The notes under the pieces were generated by a model. The model saw only the letters and a program-made list of their open reading frames with translations, made no database searches and was not told the DNA's origin. A stretch of DNA of 64,000 nucleotides from Marinobacter antarcticus (GTDB lineage: Bacteria; Pseudomonadota; Gammaproteobacteria; Pseudomonadales; Oleiphilaceae), in the NCBI RefSeq assembly GCF_900142385.1, contig NZ_FRAQ01000001.1, positions 1,550,001-1,614,000 on the forward strand, written 5' to 3'. Positions 8,144-16,670 of the stretch are shown here, in pieces. How positions within the stretch are numbered: position 1 is the stretch's first letter; each line of letters opens with the position of its first letter. The translations under genes and the position numbers were made by a program.

Positions 8144-8875
8144 GTGGGACGTCTGTTCGAACAAATTGATAGCCAACCCTCCGAAATCGGCGAAATCACA
8201 CTCCGCCGTCGCCGCATCCCGGCACTGGGCGACAGAGACATTTTCGAGGTAAAGCTTGGTGAAGAATTTCTCATGTCCAGCATGTTTGTCGACGCCGAGG
8301 TCGCCCTCTCTGATCTCGGAATAGGCGAAGCCGAAGGCGACAACCTGAGCGTCGTCGTTGGTGGTCTGGGGCTCGGTTATACCGCCGTAGCCGCACTCAA
8401 ACACGAACGGGTCGGAGAGTTGCTGATAGTCGAGTACCTGGAGCCGGTTATCCGCTGGCACCAGCAAGAATATGTGCCCCTCGGTAAAGACATCAACGCA
8501 GATGCCCGCAGCCGCTATGTTCACGGCAGCTTCTTTGATCTGGCTGTTGCCGGTCCCGAGAGCGGAGGCTTCGATCCCGAAGCGCCCGGCAAAGAGTTTG
8601 ATGCCATCCTTCTCGACATCGACCATTCGCCTCGCGCACTGCTGAACGATTCAAACGCCAGCTTCTACACAGCTGAAAACATCCGCCGTATGGCCGGGCA
8701 GCTCAAACCCCGAGGCATTTTTGCCATGTGGTCCAATGAGGGCGAAGATTCCGTATTCATGGAGGTATTGCGGGATGTGTTCACCGAAGTGGTCTGTCAT
8801 GTTGTGAGCTTCTACAATCCATTCCAGAATAGAGAATCTTTCAACACCGTATACGTGGCCCGCAAACCGGGCTGA
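8144..8875 (+). CDS. Spermidine-synthase-like SAM-dependent protein
   Basis: The 243-residue protein has the Rossmann-type methyltransferase fold of the spermidine synthase superfamily. The glycine-rich nucleotide loop VVVGGLGLGYTAVAAL lies near residue 75, the acidic end of strand 2 (LLIVEYLEPVI) near 100, and DAILLDIDHSP near 160, where the aspartates would face the substrate. It lacks the N-terminal polyamine synthase beta-sheet region, so true spermidine synthesis is doubtful. A methyltransferase or orphan role is equally possible. The GTG start at 8144 follows AAGAGG. The sirtuin gene follows after 16 bp and probably shares its transcript. Confidence 0.7.
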   Translation: MGRLFEQIDSQPSEIGEITLRRRRIPALGDRDIFEVKLGEEFLMSSMFVDAEVALSDLGIGEAEGDNLSVVVGGLGLGYTAVAALKHERVGELLIVEYLEPVIRWHQQEYVPLGKDINADARSRYVHGSFFDLAVAGPESGGFDPEAPGKEFDAILLDIDHSPRALLNDSNASFYTAENIRRMAGQLKPRGIFAMWSNEGEDSVFMEVLRDVFTEVVCHVVSFYNPFQNRESFNTVYVARKPG

Positions 8876-8891
8876 ACCGACCGGAGTTTGT

Positions 8892-9794
8892 ATGTCAGTG
8901 ACGACCCATCGTACTCGTCCTTTTAGTGCGAACCAGCGCCTCCCGGAACTGGATGGGCCATCGGTTCTGCATAAACCGGAGCAGGCCGGTGAGCTGCTGG
9001 CGGATTTTATTCATCGCTATCCCAAACTCCTGATTTTGACCGGCGCTGGTGTCAGCACGGATTCCGGTATTCCGGATTACCGCGATGGCGAAGGCGCCTG
9101 GAAGCGCAAACAGCCGGTTCAGCATCGGGAGTTCATGGAGAACTTTGAAACCCGTCAGCGTTACTGGGGGCGCAGCCTGATTGGCTGGCCTGTGATGCGC
9201 AATGCCACGCCAAACCCCTCCCATTACTACATTGCCGATCTTGAGCTGCGCAATCACTCCAGCCTGGTGGTTACCCAGAATGTGGACCGCCTGCATCAGA
9301 AAGCCGGTACTCACGGCGTGAGCGACCTGCATGGCCGCGCGGATGAAGTGCTGTGTATGAGCTGTGGCTATCGATGCCCCCGGGATAATGTGCACGAGCG
9401 CTGTGCCGATCTGAACCCGGATTTCAGACAGTACAAAGCGGATATCGCGCCGGATGGGGATGCGTATCTCGACGTGGATTTCTCCGGGTTTCGGCTGGCA
9501 GACTGCCCCCAATGCAGCGGTATCCTGAAACCGGATGTGGTGTTTTTCGGGGATTTTGTGCCTAAGCAGCGTGTGAATTCAGCTCTGGATGCACTCAAAG
9601 CCAGTGATGGTTTGTTGGTGATTGGGTCGTCGCTGATGGTTTACTCGGGCTTCCGCTTCTGCCGGTATGCCAAAGAGTTCGGTAAGCCTATTGCCACCCT
9701 TAATCTGGGCCGGACCCGTGCGGAGGAGCTGGCGGATCTGAAGCTGAACGCGAGAATCGGGGAGACCCTGAAGGTCTCCCTCGATCAGTTATAG
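8892..9794 (+). CDS. Sir2-family NAD-dependent protein deacylase
   Basis: The 300-residue protein would remove acyl groups from lysines using NAD+, giving nicotinamide and O-acyl-ADP-ribose. The sirtuin signature is complete: LTGAGVSTDSGIPDYRD near residue 50, TQNVDRLHQKAG near 130, and the catalytic His in SDLHGRADEV near 147. Two zinc-binding Cys pairs are present (CMSC near 155, CPQC near 210). PDVVFFGDFVP and IGSSLMVYSGF complete the NAD pocket. A ~40-residue N-terminal extension precedes the core. The gene lies 16 bp behind the spermidine-synthase-like gene and overlaps the convergent exchanger gene by 10 bp. Confidence 0.92.
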   Translation: MSVTTHRTRPFSANQRLPELDGPSVLHKPEQAGELLADFIHRYPKLLILTGAGVSTDSGIPDYRDGEGAWKRKQPVQHREFMENFETRQRYWGRSLIGWPVMRNATPNPSHYYIADLELRNHSSLVVTQNVDRLHQKAGTHGVSDLHGRADEVLCMSCGYRCPRDNVHERCADLNPDFRQYKADIAPDGDAYLDVDFSGFRLADCPQCSGILKPDVVFFGDFVPKQRVNSALDALKASDGLLVIGSSLMVYSGFRFCRYAKEFGKPIATLNLGRTRAEELADLKLNARIGETLKVSLDQL

Positions 9795-10846
9795 GCAGGG
9801 GGTGCTTGGACACCGCCAAGCATTAATACAACCCCGAAAACATACAGCACCATGATGACTGCGCTTTCCATACCAATTTTCCCGATTCCGTGGCGTTCTC
9901 GACGGATCAGCCCCATCATCAGCACGCCCGACATCAGCAATGTGAGAGCCGCCCAGAATTTTGAATCCTCGGGCATCGCGTGGTAGATCGATCCGTCCCG
10001 ATAGGCAATATCCGACGCGGCAGTGAACAGAGTGTCAAAGGCATTGCCGCCAATGATCCCGCCCACCGCCAGAGTGAGTGCCCCACGGCGAACCGCAGCA
10101 ACCGACGTCACCAGTTCGGGAATCGAGGTGCTGACGGCCGTGAGCAGCACACCGACCACTGTCTGTGTCAGATTCGTTCTGTTGGCAATCACCGTGGCCG
10201 CCGGCTCCAGCACCCATCCTGCGATACCCAGAACGGCCATCAACACCAGAAACTCGACGCACAGGCGAGACATGGGGGGCATTGCCGTCACGTCATCGGG
10301 CTTGTCTTCACGGGTTTCCCCGGTGGCGGATGGCAGCCACATGGGCGATTCTGATGCTGTACGCACCAGATAAATGCCGTAGAAATAGACCGCAAACAGT
10401 ACCGGCGTTACCGGGTGAACCCCGCCAACGGTAACATCTGGCAGGTATGGCGCGAACAGGATCAGTGCCAGTAGACAGATTAGCAACCCGTTCTGCATCA
10501 TGTTGGGAACCGACGCCGCGGCATGTTCCAGGTTGGCCCGACGATAGACCATGTCGGCAACCGCCAGGAAAAACGTCTGCACGGCAATACCCCCCAGCGC
10601 ATTGCTGACCGCCAGTTCGGCATTGCCATTCCATGCTGCGGTGACTGAGAGAACCGAGCCGCCCACGGAAGTTGACGCGCCCAGCAGCACGGCACCCGCG
10701 GCCGCCTCGCCAATTCCGGTGCGGTCAGCCAGCTGGTCGACCACTCGGGTGATACGCGTTCCGGCAATCGCGATAATGGCTGCACACACCAAAAAAACCA
10801 GACCACCCTGCAGCAGGGTCCAGCTTTCCGTCGGTGGGATTGACAC
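9785..10846 (-). CDS. Ca2+:cation antiporter (CaCA) family membrane protein
   Basis: The 353-residue protein has about ten hydrophobic segments and two inverted alpha-repeats. The second, LLTAVSTSIPELVTSVAAVRRG followed by GGIIGGNAFDTL, fits the GTSxPE...GNxxGSNxFN consensus of YrbG-like Ca2+/Na+ exchangers. The first, VLLGASTSVGGSVLSVTAA, has lost the usual Pro-Glu. The missing acidic residue in repeat 1 makes transport of Ca2+ less certain, though the fold call is solid. The start is GTG at 10846 with GGAG about 10 bases before it. Its 3' end overlaps that of the sirtuin gene on the other strand. Confidence 0.85.
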   Translation of the reverse strand: MSIPPTESWTLLQGGLVFLVCAAIIAIAGTRITRVVDQLADRTGIGEAAAGAVLLGASTSVGGSVLSVTAAWNGNAELAVSNALGGIAVQTFFLAVADMVYRRANLEHAAASVPNMMQNGLLICLLALILFAPYLPDVTVGGVHPVTPVLFAVYFYGIYLVRTASESPMWLPSATGETREDKPDDVTAMPPMSRLCVEFLVLMAVLGIAGWVLEPAATVIANRTNLTQTVVGVLLTAVSTSIPELVTSVAAVRRGALTLAVGGIIGGNAFDTLFTAASDIAYRDGSIYHAMPEDSKFWAALTLLMSGVLMMGLIRRERHGIGKIGMESAVIMVLYVFGVVLMLGGVQAPPAYN

Positions 10847-10951
10847 GTTAAATTAGCTCCTTGGCAGGTGAGTCTGAACAGACGATACACTCAATGGTAT
10901 GTAATGATCACCGAACCGGCGACGAGCGTCCCATCCCAAACAGGATTATAT

Positions 10952-10988
10952 CGTGTCCTGCGCGCTTGATGGCGCAGGACACGTTTTT
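10952..10988 (+). terminator. Strong intrinsic terminator in an intergenic region
   Basis: CGTGTCCTGCGC (10952-10963) pairs perfectly with GCGCAGGACACG (10972-10983), followed by TTTTT (10984-10988). Orientation by T-run is plus, yet both flanking genes are on the minus strand. It may serve the end of the NSS transporter gene at 11076 in the other direction, where the trailing sequence ATATAAT is weaker. It may instead end a short plus-strand transcript. Confidence 0.75.
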
Positions 10989-11075
10989 CGATTTCAAGAA
11001 TGGCAATGGCGATAGCTGCCAGCAGCACTCAGCTCATCCCGGTCCGTTTCAGCTTGGCTTCAGATTTGACGTGGC

Positions 11076-12485
11076 TCAAGATCCGATCAGGTTGTAGATA
11101 AAAACTGCCCCCACAGCCACCGGCGTGATGTAGCGCACGGTGATGTACCAGAGGCGGAACATGGGCTTTGAGAGCGCCAGTTCGTCCTCCATTGCCTGGC
11201 GTGACATCACCCAGCCGGCAAACACGGCAATCAGCAGTCCGCCAAGAGGCAACAGGATGTTGGCGGTAAAGAAGTCCAGCAGATCAAAGATGGTTTTGCC
11301 TTCAAGCATACTGATCGCCCCCAGTGGCGCAAAATCCGACCACAGGTTCAGGGAAAGGATCGATGTAATGCCCAGTGCCCAGCACACAAAGCCAGCACCC
11401 AATGTACTAGTCGTGCGGTTCATGCCTTTTTGCTCTTCCAGCCATTCCACGATGGGCTCCAACAGGGAAATGCCCGATGTCCAGGCGGCAAATATCAGCA
11501 ACACAAAGAACAGGGTTCCGAACAGGCTGCCCATGGGCATCTGGGCGAATGCCAGCGGCAGGGTCTGAAAGATCAGGCCGGGGCCTGCTCCCGGCTCAAG
11601 GCCGTTCGCAAACACAATCGGGAAAATGGCCAGGCCCGCAAGCAGAGCCACCCCTGTATCGATTACGCACACGGCAATGGAGGTTTTGGCGATGGAAATA
11701 TTTTTTGGCAAGTAGGAACCGTAAGCCATCATCACAGCCATGCCGAGGCTCAGGGTGAAGAAGGCGTGGCCCAATGCCACCAGAATGCCCGAGGTGGTGA
11801 GTTTGGAGAAGTCCGGCTGGAACAGGAAGGTCACGGCCCGACCGAACTCACCGGTGGTCATGGCGTAGCCGACCACCGTGAGCAGCAACAGGAACAATGC
11901 CGGCATGAGAATGCTGACCGCCCGCTCAAGCCCTGCACGAACGCCTTTTGCCACCACAAGCATAACCAGCGCCATAAACAGAGTGTGCCACATCAGCAGG
12001 GTGGCCGGATCAGCCAACAGGTCAGAGAAAATGGCACCAATGGCATCCGCAGACTGGCCGGCAAGCTGCCCGCTGCCCGCTTTGACCACATAGGATGCCG
12101 CCCAGCCACCAATCACTGAGTAGAACGACAGAATCAGGAAGCCGGCGATCACCCCGATTGCGCCGACGATAGGCCAGGCCGGGTTCAGCTTGTCATGCCT
12201 GGCAATTTCTCTGAGGCTGTTAACCGGGCTGCGGCCGCCACGGCGACCAATCAGCACTTCGGCCATCATGATGGGCAGGCCAATAGCCGCTATACACAAA
12301 AGATAAACCAGTACAAAGGCACCACCGCCATTTTCACCGGTGATGTAGGGGAACTTCCAGACATTACCCAGACCAACGGCAGAACCTGTGGCCGCAAGAA
12401 TAAAAGCCAGGCGTGAGGACCAGAGCCCCCGTTTGGCGTTCGAGCCTTTCATTGCACCTGAAATAGGCGCGCTTGATTCAGACAT
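11076..12485 (-). CDS. Neurotransmitter:sodium symporter (NSS/SNF) family transporter
   Basis: This protein takes up an amino acid or similar small solute with Na+. The 469-residue protein has about twelve membrane helices. It carries the NSS signature early: RLAFILAATGSAVGLGNVWKFPYITGENGGGAF, where TM1 is unwound at the Na+/substrate site. The ATG at 12485 is chosen because AGGAG lies 7 bases upstream; the frame is open for another 20 codons but without a ribosome binding site. The substrate cannot be assigned from sequence. The branched-chain amino acid dehydrogenase next door makes an amino acid plausible. Confidence 0.9.
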   Translation of the reverse strand: MSESSAPISGAMKGSNAKRGLWSSRLAFILAATGSAVGLGNVWKFPYITGENGGGAFVLVYLLCIAAIGLPIMMAEVLIGRRGGRSPVNSLREIARHDKLNPAWPIVGAIGVIAGFLILSFYSVIGGWAASYVVKAGSGQLAGQSADAIGAIFSDLLADPATLLMWHTLFMALVMLVVAKGVRAGLERAVSILMPALFLLLLTVVGYAMTTGEFGRAVTFLFQPDFSKLTTSGILVALGHAFFTLSLGMAVMMAYGSYLPKNISIAKTSIAVCVIDTGVALLAGLAIFPIVFANGLEPGAGPGLIFQTLPLAFAQMPMGSLFGTLFFVLLIFAAWTSGISLLEPIVEWLEEQKGMNRTTSTLGAGFVCWALGITSILSLNLWSDFAPLGAISMLEGKTIFDLLDFFTANILLPLGGLLIAVFAGWVMSRQAMEDELALSKPMFRLWYITVRYITPVAVGAVFIYNLIGS

Positions 12486-12570
12486 GATTGTCTCCTGAGA
12501 GATACTTGTTTTTGTTTGTAAGAGCGGAAGCCGTGAATTGAGCACGGCCCCGTAAAGAAAATGCTATTAG

Positions 12571-13671
12571 TTATATCGCGCCAGAAAAGCGCTCGCGCGA
12601 TGCCACAGCCACGCCGGAGTGTTTCCGGAAGCGTTCTTCGGCGATTGTGTTGGCGACCTCTCCGGTTGGTACGCAGCTGCGATCCGAGCGCATAAAGATC
12701 TCAGCCAGGGTTCGGCCGATGCCCTCCACATGGGCTCGCACTTTTTCCGGAGAAGCTCCGGTACGCTCGTAGAACACATCAATGATGCCGCCGGCGTTAA
12801 TGGCAAAGTCCGGAGCATAGAGGATGCCCCGGTCCTTCAGCGCCCGATCGTGATCCGGGCGTTGTAAGAGGTTGTTAGCTGCGCCCGCAATGACCGTAGT
12901 TTTCAAGCGGGGGATGCTATCGTCGTTAAGCACGGCACCCATGGCGCAGGGTGCGATTACATCTACCGGCAGGAGCAGGATGTCCTCGGCGGATGCTGCA
13001 TGAGCTCCCAGTTCATCCACCGCACGCTGCATGTTCTCCTGGTGAATGTCGTGCACCCAAAGTTCTGCGCCGGCTTCTGTCAGGTGGCGGGCCAGGCGGT
13101 AACCCACGTTACCAACACCCTGAATAGCAACTTTCAAACCGGTCAGGTCCTCGCGGCCAAGTTTGTGCTTTACCGCCGCTTTCAAACCAACAAATGTGCC
13201 ATAGGCCGTCGTAGGGGAGGGGTCACCAGTGCTGGGCTGGCCGTCAAAAGCGGTGCGCTCGACAATGCCTGCAACGTGCTTCGTATGTTGCCCCATTATC
13301 TTCAGATCCGGCACGCTGGTTCCGGAGTCTTCGGCGGCAATATACTGGCCGCCAAGCCCCTCCAGATGCCTGCCCATGGCTTCCAGCAAGGCGTCGCTTT
13401 TGTGCGTGCGCGGGTTGCCGATTATGACCGATTTGCCGCCGCCCAGATCAAGGTTGGCAAGCGCGGATTTGTACGTCATGCCACGAGACAGACGCAACAC
13501 ATCGCGCAAGGCTTCTTCATCGCTGGCATAGGGGAACATCCTGCAACCGCCCAGAGCCGGCCCGCGGGAGGTGTTATGGATGGCCACAATGGCTTTGAGC
13601 CCGGTTTCTGGGTCGCAGAAAAAGGACAGGTGTTCGTGGTTATCAAATTCGGGATGGCTGAATACGTTCAT
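12571..13671 (-). CDS. Leu/Phe/Val-type amino acid dehydrogenase
   Basis: The 366-residue protein would deaminate a branched-chain or aromatic amino acid oxidatively with NAD+ to the 2-oxo acid and ammonia in the cytoplasm. It matches leucine dehydrogenases in length and in motifs. [19 protein letters not shown] and [19 protein letters not shown] contain the substrate Lys and the catalytic Lys near residue 80. The NAD-binding loop is [13 protein letters not shown] near 185, and [14 protein letters not shown] lies near 290. The ATG follows AGAGGT. It is upstream of, and co-oriented with, the NSS transporter, which suggests uptake and catabolism of the same amino acid class. Confidence 0.9.
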   Translation of the reverse strand: MNVFSHPEFDNHEHLSFFCDPETGLKAIVAIHNTSRGPALGGCRMFPYASDEEALRDVLRLSRGMTYKSALANLDLGGGKSVIIGNPRTHKSDALLEAMGRHLEGLGGQYIAAEDSGTSVPDLKIMGQHTKHVAGIVERTAFDGQPSTGDPSPTTAYGTFVGLKAAVKHKLGREDLTGLKVAIQGVGNVGYRLARHLTEAGAELWVHDIHQENMQRAVDELGAHAASAEDILLLPVDVIAPCAMGAVLNDDSIPRLKTTVIAGAANNLLQRPDHDRALKDRGILYAPDFAINAGGIIDVFYERTGASPEKVRAHVEGIGRTLAEIFMRSDRSCVPTGEVANTIAEERFRKHSGVAVASRERFSGAI

Positions 13672-14091
13672 GGCGGCTTACCTCTCTTCCCTGGCCCTGA
13701 CGGGCGTTAACCTGCGGAAATGAAAGGCGAGGGTCTTAGCAGAGGGGCGCGACTGTGCACGGCACAAGACGTCCCGGGGACGTGCTGGTATAGGCATTTT
13801 GAAATCCTCTCCACCTGGCCGGATCTCGGCGGCAGTGGCGGTGTTGTTTTTGTCGTCCGGCTTGTGGCCGGCGTTTGATTTCAGGTGCCCGGATCTCCCG
13901 AAGGGGATTGCCCTTGTGGGGCCGGACTGAAAGTAAACTAATCGCTCTAAGCGGAGAGGTCAATTGTAGATGTGGTGTCTGGATGGGCACTGACGATTCC
14001 AAAAAGTCGGGGCAGGCTTACTTTCTTTTGCCACAACCCGCGGTCATGCGCTAGTTTGAGGGCTTAAGAGTCATTGTCCCGGGAGTAAAGG
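13672..14091. other. 420-bp intergenic region, no gene recognised
   Basis: This region separates the divergent dehydrogenase and channel genes. It contains an 88-codon minus-strand frame (13736-14002) with no ribosome binding site and a random-looking, Arg/Pro-rich product. I reject that as a gene. Several short GC-rich complementary stretches occur around 13800-13925, but I could not match them to a known riboswitch. Promoters for both genes presumably lie here. Confidence 0.4.
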
Positions 14092-15162
14092 ATGCTGGAG
14101 TCTATCAAGGCCGGTCTCACCGCATGGCTGTTGCCGGGAGCGTCCGCGTTACTGGCGCTGGTGGCAACCTACGCCGCCTATCGCATTGCGTTGGCACTGA
14201 CACGCCGGTTTACCCGCTCCAAGGCCGTTCCCCGTATCTTTCTTGACGCAGCGGCCCGCGCCCTGGGCGTCGTTTTGTGTCTGCTGGTGCTGAACGGGGT
14301 CCTGGAAGCCGCACCCGAAGGCCTTCCCCTGCTTGCAGAGCTGCAGCATTTCGCCACGCTGCTGCTGATCTTGTCGATGACCTGGGCGGCGGTGCGCTGC
14401 ACCTCGGCCATCGGTGATGTGATTGTCACGCTCAACCCGGTGCTTGAGGGTCAATGGAAACGTGCCCGTAAAGTCGAAACACAGACCCGTTTTCTGGTTC
14501 GCGGCCTTAATATCCTGATTGTGATCATAGGGCTGGGGGCAGCCCTGATGACCTTTGACGGCGTACGCCACGTTGGCGGCAGTTTGCTGGCCTCCGCGGG
14601 TATTGGTGGCATTGTTTTGGGCTTCGCGGCCCGTCCCGTGCTGGGTAACCTGCTGGCGGGCATGCAGATTGCGCTGACCCAGCCGTTCCGCATTGACGAT
14701 GTACTCCATGTTCAGGGTGAGTGGTGCTGGGTCGAGGAAGTGACCGCGACCTACGTGGTGTTGCGGGTCTGGGATCTGCGCCGGCTGATCGTGCCATTGC
14801 AATGGTTTATCGAGAACCCGTTTCAGAACTGGTCGCGCAATACCGCCGACCTGATGGGCACGGTTTTTCTCTGGCTCGATTACGCCATGCCGGTGCAGCC
14901 GTTGCGCGAGGAGTTTGCACGCCTGCTCAGACAATCGCCTCAGTGGGACGGAAAAATAGAGACGGTGCAGGTAACCGACTCCAGCGATCGGGCTTTGCAG
15001 ATACGTTTTCTGATGAGCGCCTCGAATTCCAGTCAGACCTGGGATCTGCGTTGCGCAGTGCGGGAGGGATTGGTGGCCTTTGTCCAGAACCACTATCCGC
15101 AATACCTGCCAAGGGTTCGGGCCCGGCTGGTGGATAGCTCCGATATGGCTCCCGAGCAGTAG
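14092..15162 (+). CDS. MscS-family mechanosensitive ion channel
   Basis: The 356-residue protein has four or five hydrophobic segments and the MscS core. The pore helix reads GGSLLASAGIGGIVLGFAARPVLGNLLAGMQIALTQPFRIDD (about residues 160-200), with the Gly/Ala packing pattern of TM3. It leads into the beta domain VTATYVVLRVWDLRRLIVPLQWFIENPFQNWSR. The channel would release solutes on hypo-osmotic shock. The residue normally filled by Ser/Asn-Val at the start of the beta domain is modified (GEWCWVEEVTATY). The ATG lies seven bases after GGGAGT. It appears to be transcribed alone. Confidence 0.88.
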   Translation: MLESIKAGLTAWLLPGASALLALVATYAAYRIALALTRRFTRSKAVPRIFLDAAARALGVVLCLLVLNGVLEAAPEGLPLLAELQHFATLLLILSMTWAAVRCTSAIGDVIVTLNPVLEGQWKRARKVETQTRFLVRGLNILIVIIGLGAALMTFDGVRHVGGSLLASAGIGGIVLGFAARPVLGNLLAGMQIALTQPFRIDDVLHVQGEWCWVEEVTATYVVLRVWDLRRLIVPLQWFIENPFQNWSRNTADLMGTVFLWLDYAMPVQPLREEFARLLRQSPQWDGKIETVQVTDSSDRALQIRFLMSASNSSQTWDLRCAVREGLVAFVQNHYPQYLPRVRARLVDSSDMAPEQ

Positions 15163-15236
15163 ATTGGGCAGGCTATTTTCCACGTATGCGGAAAGTACCT
15201 ATACGCGTTTCCGCAAAACTTCCTTAGCTTGCGTAG

Positions 15237-15971
15237 ATGAAAAATACGCCATACTCCTATCAGTTCCAGCCCGCGAAGGTTCGCTCCGAACTTATCCGGA
15301 TGTTCCCTATTTCACTCTTTGTGGTGGCGTTCGGCGCTGCATTTGGCTTGGCGGCGGTGCAGAAAGGTCTGGCTCCGCTAGAGTCGCTGCTGATGAGCAC
15401 CCTGGTATTTGCCGGCGCCTCGCAGTTTGCTGCGATTGATATGTGGGGAGCTGAAGTCTCTGTTATCCCCGTTATGGTTGTGGTTTTTGCCATCAATTCC
15501 CGACACCTTTTGATGGGCGCTTCGCTTTATCCCATGCTGAAGGATGTGTCCCCGGCTAAACGCTATGGCCTTATTTTGCTTCTGACAGATGCCAACTGGG
15601 CCATATCTGCCCAAGAGTATCAAAGTGGCAGACGGAACCTGGAGGTGATTCTGGGCGGTGGCCTGGCGCTCTGGTTGGCGTGGATTGTCGGCACCTGGCT
15701 GGGCGTGTATTTTGGCGGGCTTTTGCAGAACCCTAAAAGCCTTGGAATGGACATGGTTCTGGGCTGTTTTTTGCTGGCCATGGCACTGGGCGGAAAGAAG
15801 AACCCACGGGTGCTGGTTGCCTGGTCTCTGGCAGCTGTTGCGTCGCTGGCGGCATGGAAGTGGCTGCCCGCCAATACGCATGTGGTCGCCGGAGCCCTTG
15901 CTGGTGGTTTAGTCGGCTTCTTCTGGCTTGAAAAGAAGCCGGCTGATAAGGATGTGGAGGAACCGGCATGA
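15237..15971 (+). CDS. azlC: AzlC-family branched-chain amino acid exporter, large subunit
   Basis: The 244-residue, strongly hydrophobic protein has the AzlC/YgaZ signature near the start: PISLFVVAFGAAFGLAAVQKGL, then FAGASQFAAIDMW and NSRHLLMGASLYPML. In other bacteria AzlC pairs with the small AzlD (YgaH) to export valine, leucine and related compounds. The next gene encodes that partner and overlaps by four bases (ATGA), which implies translational coupling. Export of branched-chain amino acids fits the nearby leucine-type dehydrogenase, though the two loci are separate units. Confidence 0.9.
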   Translation: MKNTPYSYQFQPAKVRSELIRMFPISLFVVAFGAAFGLAAVQKGLAPLESLLMSTLVFAGASQFAAIDMWGAEVSVIPVMVVVFAINSRHLLMGASLYPMLKDVSPAKRYGLILLLTDANWAISAQEYQSGRRNLEVILGGGLALWLAWIVGTWLGVYFGGLLQNPKSLGMDMVLGCFLLAMALGGKKNPRVLVAWSLAAVASLAAWKWLPANTHVVAGALAGGLVGFFWLEKKPADKDVEEPA

Positions 15972-16279
15972 CCATTGAAACCAACACGACAGGCGTTCTG
16001 GCATTAATACTGATCATGATGCTGGTTACCCTGGTCACCCGGTTCGGCGGCGTGTTTGTTATGTCCTATGTGCGGATAAGTCCTCGCATTGAGAGTTTTA
16101 TCAATGCCATGGCCAGCTCCGTGCTGATCGCCATCATTGTGCCTATGGCGTTTGGTGGTGATGCAGGCGCGCTTGCGGCCCTGTCAGTTACCGCCGTTGT
16201 CATGCTCATTATCAAGAAGCCACTGCCAGCGATTGCAGCTGGTATCCTAGCGGCCGCGCTTGTTCGGTATCTCATTTAG
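15968..16279 (+). CDS. azlD: AzlD-family exporter small subunit
   Basis: The 103-residue protein has three to four membrane helices and the AzlD features LVTLVTRFGGVF near the start and ISPRIESFINAMASSVLIAIIVPMAF in the middle. The start codon overlaps the stop of azlC by four bases. It would complete the two-part amino acid exporter. Confidence 0.88.
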   Translation: MTIETNTTGVLALILIMMLVTLVTRFGGVFVMSYVRISPRIESFINAMASSVLIAIIVPMAFGGDAGALAALSVTAVVMLIIKKPLPAIAAGILAAALVRYLI

Positions 16280-16405
16280 GTAATGAGCAGATAGCTTGGA
16301 AATCGGTAGCGTGCTTCTCCCTAAGCTTGCAAGGTTGTGATTTGCCGGGCAGCGGCTTGTCTTATAGGCTTTTGGAGAAAGCCACTGAGTCCAAGGAGCT
16401 TTGGT

Positions 16406-16621
16406 ATGTCCGATAACCACGTGTACAAGAAAGTTGAAATTGTAGGTTCGTCAGAGAAAAGCATTGAGGGCGCGATCGAAAATGCCCTCGCGGAATCGGC
16501 GAAGAGCATTCGCAATATGGAGTGGTTCGAGGTAACGGAAACCCGTGGACACATTGTTGATGGCAAGGTTGGCCACTATCAGGTGTCGCTGAAAATAGGT
16601 TTCCGGATCAAGGAAAGCTGA
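16406..16621 (+). CDS. Dodecin-family flavin-binding protein
   Basis: The 71-residue protein is a typical dodecin, a dodecameric hollow sphere that stores flavins. It opens with VYKKVEIVGSSEKSIEGAIENAL and has IRNMEWFEVTETRGHI, whose Trp stacks on the isoalloxazine ring in known dodecins. It ends with GHYQVSLKIGFRI. The ATG at 16406 follows AAGGAG at 16393-16398; an upstream in-frame ATG at 16337 has no such support. It is convergent with the acyltransferase-like gene. Confidence 0.93.
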   Translation: MSDNHVYKKVEIVGSSEKSIEGAIENALAESAKSIRNMEWFEVTETRGHIVDGKVGHYQVSLKIGFRIKES

Positions 16622-16629
16622 TATGAATG

Positions 16630-16670
16630 CGGAGCCTGCAACGCCCGGAGGGTGACCCCATCAGGCTCCG
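16630..16670. terminator. Hairpin between convergent genes
   Basis: CGGAGCCTG (16630-16638) pairs with CAGGCTCCG (16662-16670). It lies between dodecin and the convergent acyltransferase gene, whose stop codon it includes. No T-run follows on either strand, so efficiency is uncertain. Confidence 0.45.

Noticed and set aside
13736..14002. An 88-codon minus-strand frame in the gap between dehydrogenase and channel genes
   Set aside because: No ribosome binding site, Arg/Pro-rich random composition, and no similarity that I can see.
14149..15183. A 344-codon minus-strand frame
   Set aside because: It is antisense to the mechanosensitive channel gene and its product is His/Gln/Arg-rich with no recognisable domain, typical of a shadow frame in GC-rich DNA.
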